The notes under the pieces were generated by a model, which was given only the letters and a program-made list of their open reading frames with translations, was not told the origin of the DNA and did no database searches. A stretch of DNA of 64,000 nucleotides from Hippea alviniae EP5-r (GTDB lineage Bacteria; Campylobacterota_A; Desulfurellia; Desulfurellales; Hippeaceae). Shown in pieces: positions 1 through 8,680 of this stretch. The stretch is from contig NZ_ATUV01000001.1 of the NCBI RefSeq assembly GCF_000420385.1, positions 744,001 to 808,000 on the forward strand. Reading direction: 5' to 3'. Position numbers and translations under genes: made by a program. Within the stretch, counting starts at the first letter, position 1. The number at the start of each line of letters is the position of its first letter.

Positions 1-284
1 ATATTATCAAGCATAAATAGATTCTTACCAAAACCGTCAAAATCAAAAAATCTAAGTGCAGCTTCAAGCCCTAAAGCCGAACCACCAATACCTATCTGAA
101 CAAAGTTCTCATATCTATCAGAAAACTCTTTTGCTATCTCTTTTATCTTCTCTTTCTGACCTTTAACGCATAAGCTCCTTATAAACCCGTAATGGGCAAG
201 AAATTTAAGCCCAAAATCATGCCTTTTCTCATAATAAAACTCAAAAATCTCTTCCATTAAAAGTACTTCTTTGATTTTTTTCAT
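1..284 (-). CDS. pgi: glucose-6-phosphate isomerase, N-terminal part
   Basis: Partial gene: the first 94 codons are inside the window and the rest lies beyond position 1. It interconverts glucose 6-phosphate and fructose 6-phosphate in the cytoplasm. The frame is open from the ATG at 282-284 to the window edge and contains the phosphosugar-binding signature [13 protein letters not shown] near residues 67-79, typical of Pgi just after its first helices. The N-terminus is short compared with E. coli Pgi, as in the compact Pgi of many thermophiles. Its ATG overlaps the TGA of the chemoreceptor gene upstream (ATGA), so the two are probably translationally coupled and belong to one operon with the aldolase gene. 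Confidence 0.85.
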   Translation of the reverse strand, partial: MKKIKEVLLMEEIFEFYYEKRHDFGLKFLAHYGFIRSLCVKGQKEKIKEIAKEFSDRYENFVQIGIGGSALGLEAALRFFDFDGFGKNLFMLDN

Positions 285-1462
285 AACTTAAAAACCTCTA
301 TGGTTCTTCTCAATGAGTCAACCTTACTTACGAGCTCAGCCAATCCGTCTTTTATCTTCTCTATTCTCACCGATACATCTTCAATAGCCGCAATCTTGTT
401 TACATTCTCTTCAACATAATTCATGACAGACGATAACTCTTCTACCTCTTCAAAGAATGAGAGCAACTCCCTATAAACATCGTTCATATCAGCCTGAAGA
501 AACCTTGTCTTCTCCATCAAGTTTTCGCTGTTTTTTCTGCTCTTTTCTGCCTTTTTTATTGCTGTTTCCATGATTTTGTAAAAATCTTCAGACATGTTTA
601 CAAGCTTAGTTATCACTTCCCTTATATTTGAAGTTGAGAAATGCGTTTTTTCAGCTAATTTTCTCACTTCATCGGCAACAACGGCAAAACCACGACCAGC
701 TTCTCCAGCTCGTGCTGCTTCGATTGCAGCATTTAAAGCGAGTAAGTTTGTTTGATCTGCAATCTCATCTATTACAAGCACAGAATCCACTACAAGATTT
801 ACAATGTTTTTTAGTTGTTCAACATCTTTTTTCATCTCATAAAACGAAGCAGAAAAACTGCTAACATCGTTTAGATTGTTTTCTATCAAATCAAAACTCT
901 CATTGAATGTATTATTTGACCTTTCAAGCTTTTTTCTAACAATATCAAGTCTGCCACCAAGTTCAGAATACACTTCATTTAACCTACTTACAGACTCTTT
1001 AACCTGACGGGAATAGTTTAAAGCATCAACCGATACACCTTTTATAGACTCAACATCGTTCTCTACTTCAGAAGACAAAGAAAATACAGATAATATAAGT
1101 TCAGATGTGCGTTTTATAACGCTTTTAAGAGTTTCTATGGCTTTATTAAAATTCCTTGCAAGCAAGCCTATTTCGTCTTTAGATAACAAAATCGACTCAT
1201 CTTCTATTTTTGAAGTCAAGTCTTCACTCTCTATCTTTTTTACCACAAAGCTCATATTGCTGAGTTGTTTTAAGATCGTTATCTTTGTTATGTAAAAACC
1301 ACTAAGACCAACAACAATCCCTGCCACTACACAACTAATATCAAAAATAATCCCGTATCCATCTTTTACATCAACAAAAAAAGAAGCAAATATGGGGAAC
1401 ACAATCCCCATACCTATTCCAAAGCTCACCATATAAATAAACAGCTTTTTTGTATAACTCAC
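281..1462 (-). CDS. methyl-accepting chemotaxis protein with no periplasmic sensor domain
   Basis: Chemoreceptor of 393 residues that would signal to CheA/CheW from the inner membrane. Two hydrophobic segments (about 8-28 and 36-58) are separated by only a few residues, so there is almost no periplasmic loop. A HAMP-like region (about 62-115) follows, then a long helical bundle with the conserved signalling hairpin at 233-273 ([19 protein letters not shown] and onward), which is diagnostic for the family. The start is a GTG two bases after the aldolase stop, and the stop overlaps the pgi start. What it senses is unknown; the missing periplasmic domain suggests membrane or cytoplasmic input. 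Its place inside a glycolytic operon is unusual. Confidence 0.92.
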   Translation of the reverse strand: MSYTKKLFIYMVSFGIGMGIVFPIFASFFVDVKDGYGIIFDISCVVAGIVVGLSGFYITKITILKQLSNMSFVVKKIESEDLTSKIEDESILLSKDEIGLLARNFNKAIETLKSVIKRTSELILSVFSLSSEVENDVESIKGVSVDALNYSRQVKESVSRLNEVYSELGGRLDIVRKKLERSNNTFNESFDLIENNLNDVSSFSASFYEMKKDVEQLKNIVNLVVDSVLVIDEIADQTNLLALNAAIEAARAGEAGRGFAVVADEVRKLAEKTHFSTSNIREVITKLVNMSEDFYKIMETAIKKAEKSRKNSENLMEKTRFLQADMNDVYRELLSFFEEVEELSSVMNYVEENVNKIAAIEDVSVRIEKIKDGLAELVSKVDSLRRTIEVFKL

Positions 1463-1464
1463 GG

Positions 1465-2451
1465 CTATACCCTATTTGCGCTACCCAAAACTTCTTTATT
1501 CTTTCTCATATACATTTTGATTAACTCTTCTCTTGCAGGACCTAAGTATTTTCTTGGGTCAAACTCTTTCGGATTATTCCACAAAAACTCTCTAATTTTA
1601 GCCGTCATAACAAGCCTACCGTCTGAGTCTATGTTTATCTTGCAAACTGCACTCTTCGCAGCTTTTCTTAACTGGTCTTCTGGAACACCGACAGCACCTT
1701 CCAAATTGCCGCCGTATTTGTTGATAATCTCAACATACTCTTGTAATACGCTGCTTGCACCATGCAAAACTATAGGGAATCCAGGGATTCTCCTTTCTAT
1801 CTCTTCAAGTATATCAAATCTCAATGGTGGTGGTTGTTCACCTGGTTTTACCTTAAATTTATATGCACCATGAGATGTTCCAATAGCTATAGCCAAAGAA
1901 TCAACTCCTGTTCTCTTTACAAAATCTTCGACATCGTCTGGGTTTGTGTAAATATTCTTTTCAGCCTTAACATCATCTTCTATACCAGCCAAAACACCAA
2001 GTTCACCTTCAACAGTTACATCGTATTTATGTGCATACTCAACAACCTTTGCAGTGATTTCGACATTCTCTTCATAAGGCAGATGGCTTCCATCAATCAT
2101 AACAGATGAAAATCCCATCTCTATACAGCTTTTACACAGTTCAAAACTATCACCATGATCAAGATGCAAAGCTATTGGAATCTCTTTTAGATTGTTCTCC
2201 TTTGCTATCTCTTTCATTAGCTCAACAGCACCCTGCGCCATCCATCTTAACAATGTTTGGTTGGCGTATTTCCTTGCACCCTTTGAAACCTGCAAGATAA
2301 CAGGAGACTGTGTTAATGTGCAAGCGGTAATTATAGCTTGAAGCTGCTCCATATTATTGAAGTTATAAGCAGGAACAGCATAACCGTTCGCCATCGCATC
2401 TTTAAACATCTCCTTAGTATTTACAAATCCCAACTCTGTGTAATGAACCAT
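1465..2451 (-). CDS. fba: class II fructose-bisphosphate aldolase
   Basis: Zinc-dependent aldolase of 328 residues that splits fructose 1,6-bisphosphate into dihydroxyacetone phosphate and glyceraldehyde 3-phosphate, or runs in reverse in gluconeogenesis. The metal and catalytic motif HLDHGDS is at about 96-102, the second and third histidine motifs are GTSHGAYK near 191 and VLHGASS near 228, and the NIDSDGR phosphate-binding region is near 273. Length is normal for the family. A strong GGAGG lies just upstream of the ATG. First gene of an apparent fba-chemoreceptor-pgi operon. Confident on family and activity; flow direction is not deducible, though an autotroph or acetate user would use it for gluconeogenesis. 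Confidence 0.95.
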   Translation of the reverse strand: MVHYTELGFVNTKEMFKDAMANGYAVPAYNFNNMEQLQAIITACTLTQSPVILQVSKGARKYANQTLLRWMAQGAVELMKEIAKENNLKEIPIALHLDHGDSFELCKSCIEMGFSSVMIDGSHLPYEENVEITAKVVEYAHKYDVTVEGELGVLAGIEDDVKAEKNIYTNPDDVEDFVKRTGVDSLAIAIGTSHGAYKFKVKPGEQPPPLRFDILEEIERRIPGFPIVLHGASSVLQEYVEIINKYGGNLEGAVGVPEDQLRKAAKSAVCKINIDSDGRLVMTAKIREFLWNNPKEFDPRKYLGPAREELIKMYMRKNKEVLGSANRV

Positions 2452-2489
2452 TTTTTGACCTCCTTTTCCGTCTTTAGAGTTTGCTTTAA

Positions 2490-2518
2490 TTTATATTATG
2501 AAACTCAACCTTCTTCAA
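2490..2518 (-). promoter_or_regulatory. candidate sigma-70 type promoter for fba
   Basis: On the minus strand TTGAAG (2513-2518) and TATAAA (2490-2495) are separated by 17 bases, about 40 bases upstream of the aldolase ATG. The -35 box overlaps the last codon and stop of the upstream nuclease-like gene. Pattern match only. Confidence 0.4.
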
Positions 2519-4050
2519 GTAAAAGGGTATTTCTCCATCTCCACCCTACTTATATTCCTTTCTTTCTTGTCAAACTCCATGCCTATTAGATAAATTGGTT
2601 TATTCTCATTCATGTATTTCTCATAATACTTCTTCTGTTTAATCTGCTCTAAGGCATTCTTGCCTTCTTCTTTGAACTCTATAATATAGATTGCATTGTC
2701 AAACTTTAAGGTTAAGTCTATCCTTTCCTTGTTTGTTATATCTTCTGCTATCAGTTCAACACCCAATGCCTTCATATAGGCATAGAATACACTGACATAG
2801 TATCCTTCATACTCATAGAGCTTCTCACCTGTGAAGTTTGCATAAGGGATAGAAGCAAACAGAGAGATGAGCTCTTGTTTGAAGGTTTCTAAGTCTTGGT
2901 TTATCAAAGCCATATACATATTGTTGCTTATGATAGCTGAGTTGCTTGTTCTTGTCATAAAGTCTGCTATGCTTCCAAAAAGGGATAGTTCAACTTCAAG
3001 GTTTGGTATGCCAAGATAGAAGAGAATGCCTCTTGGTGTATCTTTTGCTTCTGTTATTGTCAAATACCCTGTCTGCCACATCAGTGTTTCAATGTCTATG
3101 AAGTCAACATCAAAGCTGTCAAGCATTCTGTAATCCTTGACTGCTCTCTCTAAGTTTGGCAGGTGGTATCTGTTCTTCTCAATGAGCTTAAGCAGGAATG
3201 TTGGTGTAGCTGTTGAGAACCAGTAATTGCCAAACCTGCACTGGTTGGAGATGAAAAGAAGAATGTCAAATGGGTTATAGACTGGTTCACCAAGCCATCT
3301 ATAGTCATTATACCACTTCTTTATCTTGTCAAAATCAACTCCTTTGAGATGTTCTGCAAATGATGTCTCAACATCCCTTTGGGTATAGCCGCATATTGTT
3401 GCATATCTGGGATTGACTGTTATGTCGTTTAGGTTGTTTAAACCAGAAAATAGACTAACCTTTGAGAACTTGCTTACTCCTGTGATGAAGACAAACCTGA
3501 TGAAGGCATCTGAGTCTTTGATTACAGAATAGAAGTTCTTTAGCTCATCCCTTATCTCTCTTGCTGCTTCTTTGTCTTCTATGTTGTCAAGGATGGGTTT
3601 GTCGTATTCATCGATAAGGATGACAACGGGTTTGTGGCGGTGGTTGACTATCTTCATTATGAATTTCCTGAACACTCCCTGTGTTGTTTCAGCATCTGGT
3701 AATTCCACATTAAGAAGCAGGGAGTTTTCTTCTAATATTTCCTTAATTCTCTTTTGTAAGCTCTCTTTGTCCTTTACACCGCCAGAGCCAAAAGAGATAG
3801 ATATCACAGGATAGCTCTCAAACTCATACTTGTCGTATATATATAAACCCTTGAATAGCTCTTTGTTGCCTTGGAATATCTCTTTGAGTGTGTCAAGGAA
3901 TAAAGACTTACCAAAGCGTCTGGGACGGGATAGTAAGTAATACTGCCCATTCTTGATTAAGTCTAAGGCTAAATCTGTCTTGTCTATATAGACATAATCA
4001 TCTTCTCTTATCTTTCTGAAGGTTGAGATGCCGATGGGGAGTTTTTTCAT
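2515..4050 (-). CDS. AAA-ATPase-like / PD-(D/E)XK nuclease domain protein
   Basis: Accessory protein of about 511 residues with the family layout of AAA-ATPase_like (PF09820) followed by a C-terminal PD-(D/E)XK nuclease fold (PF08011). The N-terminus has the characteristic PIGISTFRKI, a P-loop variant RPRRFGKSLF and a Walker-B-like VILIDEYDKPI. Near the C-terminus DLTLKF...IYIIEFK supplies the D and ExK nuclease residues, followed by a Gln-containing helix (ALEQIKQKKYYEKY). The frame extends to 4101, but I chose the ATG at 4048-4050 because a GGAG sits six bases ahead of it and the family begins there. Members are often multicopy in anaerobes; the function is unknown and mobile or defence roles are suspected. 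All motifs are intact, so it is not a pseudogene. Confidence 0.85.
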   Translation of the reverse strand: MKKLPIGISTFRKIREDDYVYIDKTDLALDLIKNGQYYLLSRPRRFGKSLFLDTLKEIFQGNKELFKGLYIYDKYEFESYPVISISFGSGGVKDKESLQKRIKEILEENSLLLNVELPDAETTQGVFRKFIMKIVNHRHKPVVILIDEYDKPILDNIEDKEAAREIRDELKNFYSVIKDSDAFIRFVFITGVSKFSKVSLFSGLNNLNDITVNPRYATICGYTQRDVETSFAEHLKGVDFDKIKKWYNDYRWLGEPVYNPFDILLFISNQCRFGNYWFSTATPTFLLKLIEKNRYHLPNLERAVKDYRMLDSFDVDFIDIETLMWQTGYLTITEAKDTPRGILFYLGIPNLEVELSLFGSIADFMTRTSNSAIISNNMYMALINQDLETFKQELISLFASIPYANFTGEKLYEYEGYYVSVFYAYMKALGVELIAEDITNKERIDLTLKFDNAIYIIEFKEEGKNALEQIKQKKYYEKYMNENKPIYLIGMEFDKKERNISRVEMEKYPFT

Positions 4051-4116
4051 CATCAACTCCATTTTTAAGTTATCGTAAAGATTATACCTATCAATAAACA
4101 AAAAGTAAACAGTTAA

Positions 4117-5058
4117 CTATTTAACCAACGACACATTTCCAGCTATAAACTGTTTATTGCCATAAGTATAGCGATATACCCTTCCTTCCTTCTCAAACTT
4201 TTCCAATATTTCATTCAGCCTACTCTCATCCAGCGAGAATATACTCTTCAACTCGTCTTTAGAGCATGGCCTTATATTTATCAGTTTTAATATAGCCCTT
4301 TCCACATCATCTTTAAATGCGTCATTCTCTTTGTTAAACCCACCTATAAGCTCAACTTCAACGGAAGTATGCGCACTCAAATACACATAAACATCCATCA
4401 TCTCTTTATCTGAGAGTTTTTCGACCCAACTCTCAGCAGGCGGCCTATCAACCGTGCCTACCTGAACTTTTGATGGCTTTATTCTCTCTATTGCATCACT
4501 TAAGGCTTTCAAATCATCCTTAGAATCATTCAAACTTCTCACAAGTAGAACTTCAAGCCACACTTCGCCTTTGAAGTCTTTGCAAAAATCAACCAAACCA
4601 TCTATTATCCTTTCAATCTTAAGGCTACCGTGCGGCCTGTTTACCTTTATAAAACTACTCTCCAACACAGCATCAAGACTTGGTATAACAACATCAGCGC
4701 TCATCAAATCTTCTCTCACATCTTCCATAAACATGAGACTGCCATTCGTCAGGACTGCAACCTTAAAACCCTTATCCTTAACAAACCTTATAAACCTTCC
4801 CAAATCTTTATTAAGCGTTGGCTCGCCACCGCCAGAAAATGTAACAACATCTATCCTGCCCATCTTATCAACATTTTCAGTAAACTCTCTCTCTATGTCG
4901 GCAGGTTCAAAAAAGCTCTCTCTTTTTACAGTGAGTTTTGTCGTTTTCCCTGCTTCACAATAGACACAGTTGTATGTGCATGTTTTATAGGGTATTATAT
5001 TTACACCCAAACTCAAACCCAACCTTCTTGAAGGCACAGGACCAAAAAGAAACTCCAT
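4117..5058 (-). CDS. radical SAM protein with C-terminal winged helix (COG0731-like)
   Basis: Radical SAM enzyme of about 313 residues. It opens with FGPVPSRRLG, typical of the COG0731 group, followed by CTYNCVYC, the CxxxCxxC ligand set of the 4Fe-4S cluster, and the GGGEPTLN SAM-binding motif. The last 70 residues look like a small winged-helix domain (PCSKDELKSIF...). I prefer the ATG at 5056-5058, which has GGGGTGAT upstream; a GTG at 5067 overlapping the previous stop is the alternative. The substrate is unknown: archaeal relatives act in wyosine tRNA modification, but bacterial members of this group are uncharacterised. It forms a tight pair with the eIF2B-like gene upstream. Confidence 0.85.
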   Translation of the reverse strand: MEFLFGPVPSRRLGLSLGVNIIPYKTCTYNCVYCEAGKTTKLTVKRESFFEPADIEREFTENVDKMGRIDVVTFSGGGEPTLNKDLGRFIRFVKDKGFKVAVLTNGSLMFMEDVREDLMSADVVIPSLDAVLESSFIKVNRPHGSLKIERIIDGLVDFCKDFKGEVWLEVLLVRSLNDSKDDLKALSDAIERIKPSKVQVGTVDRPPAESWVEKLSDKEMMDVYVYLSAHTSVEVELIGGFNKENDAFKDDVERAILKLINIRPCSKDELKSIFSLDESRLNEILEKFEKEGRVYRYTYGNKQFIAGNVSLVK

Positions 5059-5063
5059 CTCTA

Positions 5064-5813
5064 TCACCCCATAAATATTTTTTTCACCAATCTCACAGGC
5101 ACATGCTCAAAATAAACATTTAAAACATCACAGTTTAGATTGCTTATCTCACTTTTATCCATTCTCAAAATCTTATAAAAGTTTCTAAGGTTCTCACTCA
5201 ATAACTTAAACTTATTTGCAACAACATAAAATGGCACATCAAACTCTCTCGACAATAAAGCCAAAGCATAACTACCAATTTTGTTTACAACAGCATCATC
5301 AAAAACTGCATCCGCTCCAATTATAGAGATTTCAACATCTCTCATAACTAAGGAGTATGCGGCATCTTCAAATAAAACAACTTCTATCCCTTCCTTCATC
5401 AGATTCTCAGCCAACAGCTCTCCTTCCCTTGCTGGATGCGAAATAGATAGATAAACCTTCTGCGGCTTTATCATTTTTAAAAGTTTCAATACACTATTCG
5501 AAAAAGAAATTGTCGCTATATTCTTTGCACCCTTAATGTGCTCATAGGCTTCATCAATTGCACTCTCTTCTGCTTTTAAAAGCTCAAACTTCAACCTTTT
5601 AAGCTCATCCTTACTCTTTGCTTTGCAAATTCTGTCAGCTACATTCAAAACCACAGCCATGCCAGACTGAGTTTTCATCATCTTTTCCATATATTCACCC
5701 AAAGGCTCAGAATCAAACAGCTCAATAGCGCAATCAATCATTTTCAAAGCTATCTGGTTGGATGATGAAACCCTATCGTAAGCAAGTTTTTCCAAAATCT
5801 CTATGCAACTCAT
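5064..5813 (-). CDS. eIF2B / ribose-1,5-bisphosphate isomerase-like protein
   Basis: Protein of 249 residues from the superfamily that includes eIF2B alpha/beta/delta, methylthioribose-1-phosphate isomerase (MtnA) and ribose-1,5-bisphosphate isomerase. Supporting motifs are ISHPAREGE (about 123-131), IGADAVFDD (about 163-171) and FYVVANKFKL (about 195-204), which correspond to the sugar-phosphate-binding core. It is shorter than MtnA and bacteria have no eIF2 pathway, so a sugar-phosphate isomerase role is more likely than translation control. This is inference; the substrate is not evident. Its stop overlaps or abuts the start of the radical SAM gene, suggesting the two act together. Confidence 0.75.
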   Translation of the reverse strand: MSCIEILEKLAYDRVSSSNQIALKMIDCAIELFDSEPLGEYMEKMMKTQSGMAVVLNVADRICKAKSKDELKRLKFELLKAEESAIDEAYEHIKGAKNIATISFSNSVLKLLKMIKPQKVYLSISHPAREGELLAENLMKEGIEVVLFEDAAYSLVMRDVEISIIGADAVFDDAVVNKIGSYALALLSREFDVPFYVVANKFKLLSENLRNFYKILRMDKSEISNLNCDVLNVYFEHVPVRLVKKIFMG

Positions 5814-5860
5814 ACAAGCATTTTAATTTAATACTTTTTCATTTACAACCCAAATGAGTC

Positions 5861-5889
5861 TTGCATTTTTATAAAAAACTTAGTAAATT
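5861..5889 (+). promoter_or_regulatory. candidate promoter for proC
   Basis: TTGCAT (5861-5866) and TAAATT (5884-5889) with a 17-base spacer, about 30 bases before the proC ATG. Pattern match only, in a very AT-rich gap that also holds the start region of the leftward eIF2B-like gene. Confidence 0.4.
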
Positions 5890-5921
5890 TTCACCAAAAC
5901 CAAAAAAATGTGGAGGATTAA

Positions 5922-6725
5922 ATGTTAAAAGACAAAACCATAGGCATAATCGGTGTCGGTAAGATGGGCAGTGCACTTCTTACAGGTCTATTGAATGTCG
6001 GTATAGACAAAAAGAATATTATAGTTTCAGATATATCAGACAAAGCAGAAGTAATCAAAGAGAAATATGGTGTTAGGTTTATGACAAACCCAGAGCTTGC
6101 AAAAGAGTCAGATATAATCATTTTGGCCGTTCAGCCAATCGATATATTCGAATGCTTGCAGAATATCTATCCCTTTGTTGACAACAGCAAACTCATAATC
6201 TCAATAGCAGCAGGTATAAAAGTCGAAGTTATGAGATCAATACTAAAAAAGGGAAGATTTATTCGTGTAATGCCAAACATAGCAGCAATCGTAAAACAGG
6301 CTGCAAGTGCGATATACTGTGGCCCAAGAACAACAAAAGAAGATGAAGAAGTTGCCATGGCAATTTTAGGCCTTGTTGGTGAAGTTGTTGTAATTCACAA
6401 CGAAAGATACATGGACGCAGTAACAGGATTGTCTGGTTCTGGTCCTGCTTATGTGTTTGAAGTTATTGAAGCGTTAGCAGATGGCGGCGTAAAGGTGGGT
6501 TTGCGCAGAGAAGATGCTCTAAAGCTTGCAGCCCAAACAGTCAAAGGCGCAGCAGAGTTAGTCTTAAAAACAGGCAAACACCCGGCAGAACTAAAAGACA
6601 TGGTTGCATCACCCGGCGGAACAACAATTTACGGCCTTGCCGAGTTAGAAAAGAGAGGCACCCGCGGTGGCTTCATAGAAGCTGTCTGGGCAGCAACAAA
6701 GAGAAGCGAAGAACTGGGTAGCTAA
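5922..6725 (+). CDS. proC: pyrroline-5-carboxylate reductase
   Basis: Final enzyme of proline synthesis: reduces 1-pyrroline-5-carboxylate with NAD(P)H in the cytoplasm. The 267-residue length is standard. The N-terminal Rossmann motif GIIGVGKMGSALL is at about 9-21. The C-terminal family signature begins at SGSGPAYVFE (about 170) and continues through the MVASPGGTT region near 227, which lines the substrate site. The ATG has a clear GGAGG (tgtggagga) upstream. It is a single gene between two leftward operons, with its own candidate promoter. Confidence 0.96.
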   Translation: MLKDKTIGIIGVGKMGSALLTGLLNVGIDKKNIIVSDISDKAEVIKEKYGVRFMTNPELAKESDIIILAVQPIDIFECLQNIYPFVDNSKLIISIAAGIKVEVMRSILKKGRFIRVMPNIAAIVKQAASAIYCGPRTTKEDEEVAMAILGLVGEVVVIHNERYMDAVTGLSGSGPAYVFEVIEALADGGVKVGLRREDALKLAAQTVKGAAELVLKTGKHPAELKDMVASPGGTTIYGLAELEKRGTRGGFIEAVWAATKRSEELGS

Positions 6726-6743
6726 ACCAATACAGCCACAGCC

Positions 6744-6766
6744 ATAGCTTCATTAGATTGAGCTAT
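6744..6766. terminator. weak hairpin between convergent proC and pilin operon
   Basis: ATAGCT (6744-6749) and AGCTAT (6761-6766) form a short perfect stem between the proC stop and the final prepilin stop. No long T-run follows on either side, so termination activity is doubtful. Confidence 0.25.
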
Positions 6767-7281
6767 TAATCCGTTTTTAAAAATACGGTTAGCCATGCTC
6801 TTTCTCTACTATCACTTTTACTCTGAGAGACTACATCTACAGTATAATACCAACCATCGGCGGCACCTTTAGCATCAATAAGCTTAACATATACTTTATA
6901 GTTTCCGAAGTCTTTTACCATATCAGGGTAATCTATTATATCTTCAACCGAAGAGTGGCTCGATAGCTCAGCTTCAGTATAACCCTTCGCTTTCATATAA
7001 CTTTTACAGCTTTCGCCCCAATTATCTGTATCCTGTTGAATTTTACATATAGACTCATTGTCAGTAGAAAGACCTTTGTAATAAACAAAAGTTCCCATTG
7101 ACGATATAAAGTCTTCCATTCCGCCTTTTGCTGCTTCCAAAGCCGAAGTATACTGTTTAAATACACCAGATATTTTCGTCCCAGTTATAACAAGATTCAT
7201 CAATACACCTATTAATATAACAGAAATAGCAGCCAGAACAAGTGTAACTATCAAAGCTATTCCTTTTTTGTTTTTTATCAT
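6766..7281 (-). CDS. PilX-like type IV pilus assembly protein
   Basis: Small membrane-anchored protein of 171 residues beginning MIKNKKGIALIVTLVLAA, the PilX N-terminus in which GIALIV replaces the usual GFTLIE, followed by one transmembrane helix. The soluble part has two cysteines (CKIQQ and SCKSY), probably a disulfide. The frame runs on to 7344, but the ATG at 7279-7281 overlaps the TGA of the previous gene (ATGA) and has AAGGAAG before it, so the longer start is rejected. Last gene of the minor prepilin cluster. PilX proteins help initiate the pilus and present PilY1; the exact role here is inferred from gene order. Confidence 0.85.
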   Translation of the reverse strand: MIKNKKGIALIVTLVLAAISVILIGVLMNLVITGTKISGVFKQYTSALEAAKGGMEDFISSMGTFVYYKGLSTDNESICKIQQDTDNWGESCKSYMKAKGYTEAELSSHSSVEDIIDYPDMVKDFGNYKVYVKLIDAKGAADGWYYTVDVVSQSKSDSRERAWLTVFLKTD

Positions 7282-8315
7282 TGCAACTTCCTTTCCCTTA
7301 AGGTTATATTCATAGGATAAACAACAAGCTCTGTCATTCTCCACCTATAATGAACATCATCTCCTGTTGGAGTGAATTTTTTTATCTCACCTGTATCACT
7401 ATCCCCTATGGATATAGAACCAGAGAAAGAAAAATTGGGATCTTTCTTTCCTTCCTGATAAACTATAAACACTCTAAGCTGCTTCAATTGCTTATCTAAA
7501 TCGTAAAGGTCGGAAGGTAAAGATGAACTCCATTTATCTATTGTCCCATTATCATTTGTATCTAATCCAAATACTACCTGAAAATCTTCAACGCAATCAA
7601 AAATGGGCTGTCTATTTCTTTTGCCATCTGATTGATCTATAGTGGCTCTATATAATTCATAACTATTAGGACTACACCTTGATGGCATACCGTTTGCAGG
7701 TCTGTAAAGAAAGTAATCAACTCTGTTAAATGGCATATTAACGCTTTTGTCACCAAGTCCAAACACCAGATAAACCTTACCACCTACGAGAGTCAAACTG
7801 CTTAGTTTGCAAGGAGATATTTGCAAAGGCTCCATACTTTTAGGATCAATTATATTAAAGACAACATCGCTCACATCTCCACTCTTTCCCAATTCTTTAT
7901 AACCATTAGAAGAGACATATCCCCAATGTTCTGTTGAACTATTCAAAGCAGCAACTGAAGACCTTATAGCAAGAACGTCAGATTGATTTGGTCCTGTATT
8001 ATCTGACAAACTAAAAGGCGCGAGTGGATCACAATTAGTATTCAATGTAGAAGGGTCTGGTGTATAAGTTGAATCAGAAACAGCTTCGCTACAGCTACCA
8101 TTAGTAATCCTTGGCAAACCAAAACCTGCCATTTCAATATCCTTTCTGAGAACTTCCAAAGCTATATCCGTATTCAGATTACCGCTTGCTATACCAGACT
8201 GTTGAGTTTGAATCTTTAAAATAGATATATAGCTCTTAAAGGTTATAGCTAAAACAATACCCAAAATAGCTATAACTACTAATAATTCTATTAAAGTTAT
8301 ACCTTTTTTACTCAT
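7278..8315 (-). CDS. PilW-like minor prepilin
   Basis: Prepilin of 345 residues with the class III leader MSKKG/ITLIELLVVIAILGI, cleaved and methylated by PilD after the glycine, then a hydrophobic helix. The large globular region has several cysteines and a calcium-loop-like stretch, DTNDNGTID, at about 252-260. Such length and position before the PilX-like gene match PilW, which joins the pilus tip complex. It overlaps both neighbours by four bases. Confident that it is a minor prepilin; the PilW label rests on size and order. Confidence 0.85.
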   Translation of the reverse strand: MSKKGITLIELLVVIAILGIVLAITFKSYISILKIQTQQSGIASGNLNTDIALEVLRKDIEMAGFGLPRITNGSCSEAVSDSTYTPDPSTLNTNCDPLAPFSLSDNTGPNQSDVLAIRSSVAALNSSTEHWGYVSSNGYKELGKSGDVSDVVFNIIDPKSMEPLQISPCKLSSLTLVGGKVYLVFGLGDKSVNMPFNRVDYFLYRPANGMPSRCSPNSYELYRATIDQSDGKRNRQPIFDCVEDFQVVFGLDTNDNGTIDKWSSSLPSDLYDLDKQLKQLRVFIVYQEGKKDPNFSFSGSISIGDSDTGEIKKFTPTGDDVHYRWRMTELVVYPMNITLRERKLQ

Positions 8316-8680
8316 GGCTTGTACACCGTGGTAGTTATAGAATAAGAGTAATCATTCCCGCCATATTTATAAGAAACAGTCACAACTACACTATTGTAGC
8401 TCCCACTATCAAATCCTAACGGGTCTGGCGCAGTTATTTTAAAAACCTCTGTAAAATTTCTGTACCTGACACTAACATTATCAGAACATTTATGCCCCGA
8501 CCTTAAATTATTAATGCAAGACTGAGCTATAGTTATAGCATAATTTCTTAAAGAATTAAGAACATTATACTTTGTATACACTACAAGAGCCTTAGATAAA
8601 GCTACAAAAACAATTAAAGCTATAACTATACTCACCAGCAACTCTACAAGGGTAAATCCTTTAATAGTTTTTACACTCAC
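8312..8680 (-). CDS. PilV-like minor prepilin
   Basis: Small prepilin of about 122 residues with the leader IKG/FTLVELLVSIVIALIVF, a PilD cleavage site and an N-terminal helix. The mature part is short, with two cysteines (QSCINN and GHKCSD). Only GTG starts are available; I chose the GTG at 8678-8680 because GGAG lies five bases upstream, although a GTG at 8686 also keeps the frame. Its 5' end overlaps the end of the previous prepilin gene by about 20 bases, and its stop overlaps the next start. Likely a PilV/PilI-type pilus tip subunit. Confidence 0.8.
   Translation of the reverse strand: MSVKTIKGFTLVELLVSIVIALIVFVALSKALVVYTKYNVLNSLRNYAITIAQSCINNLRSGHKCSDNVSVRYRNFTEVFKITAPDPLGFDSGSYNSVVVTVSYKYGGNDYSYSITTTVYKP

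Noticed and set aside
2515-4101. Treating the nuclease-like gene as a decayed pseudogene
   Set aside because: The frame is uninterrupted and the P-loop, Walker B and nuclease residues are all present.
7282-7344. Longer start for the PilX-like protein
   Set aside because: The extra 21 residues have no role before a prepilin-type leader, while the ATG at 7281 has a ribosome site and the four-base overlap with the previous stop.
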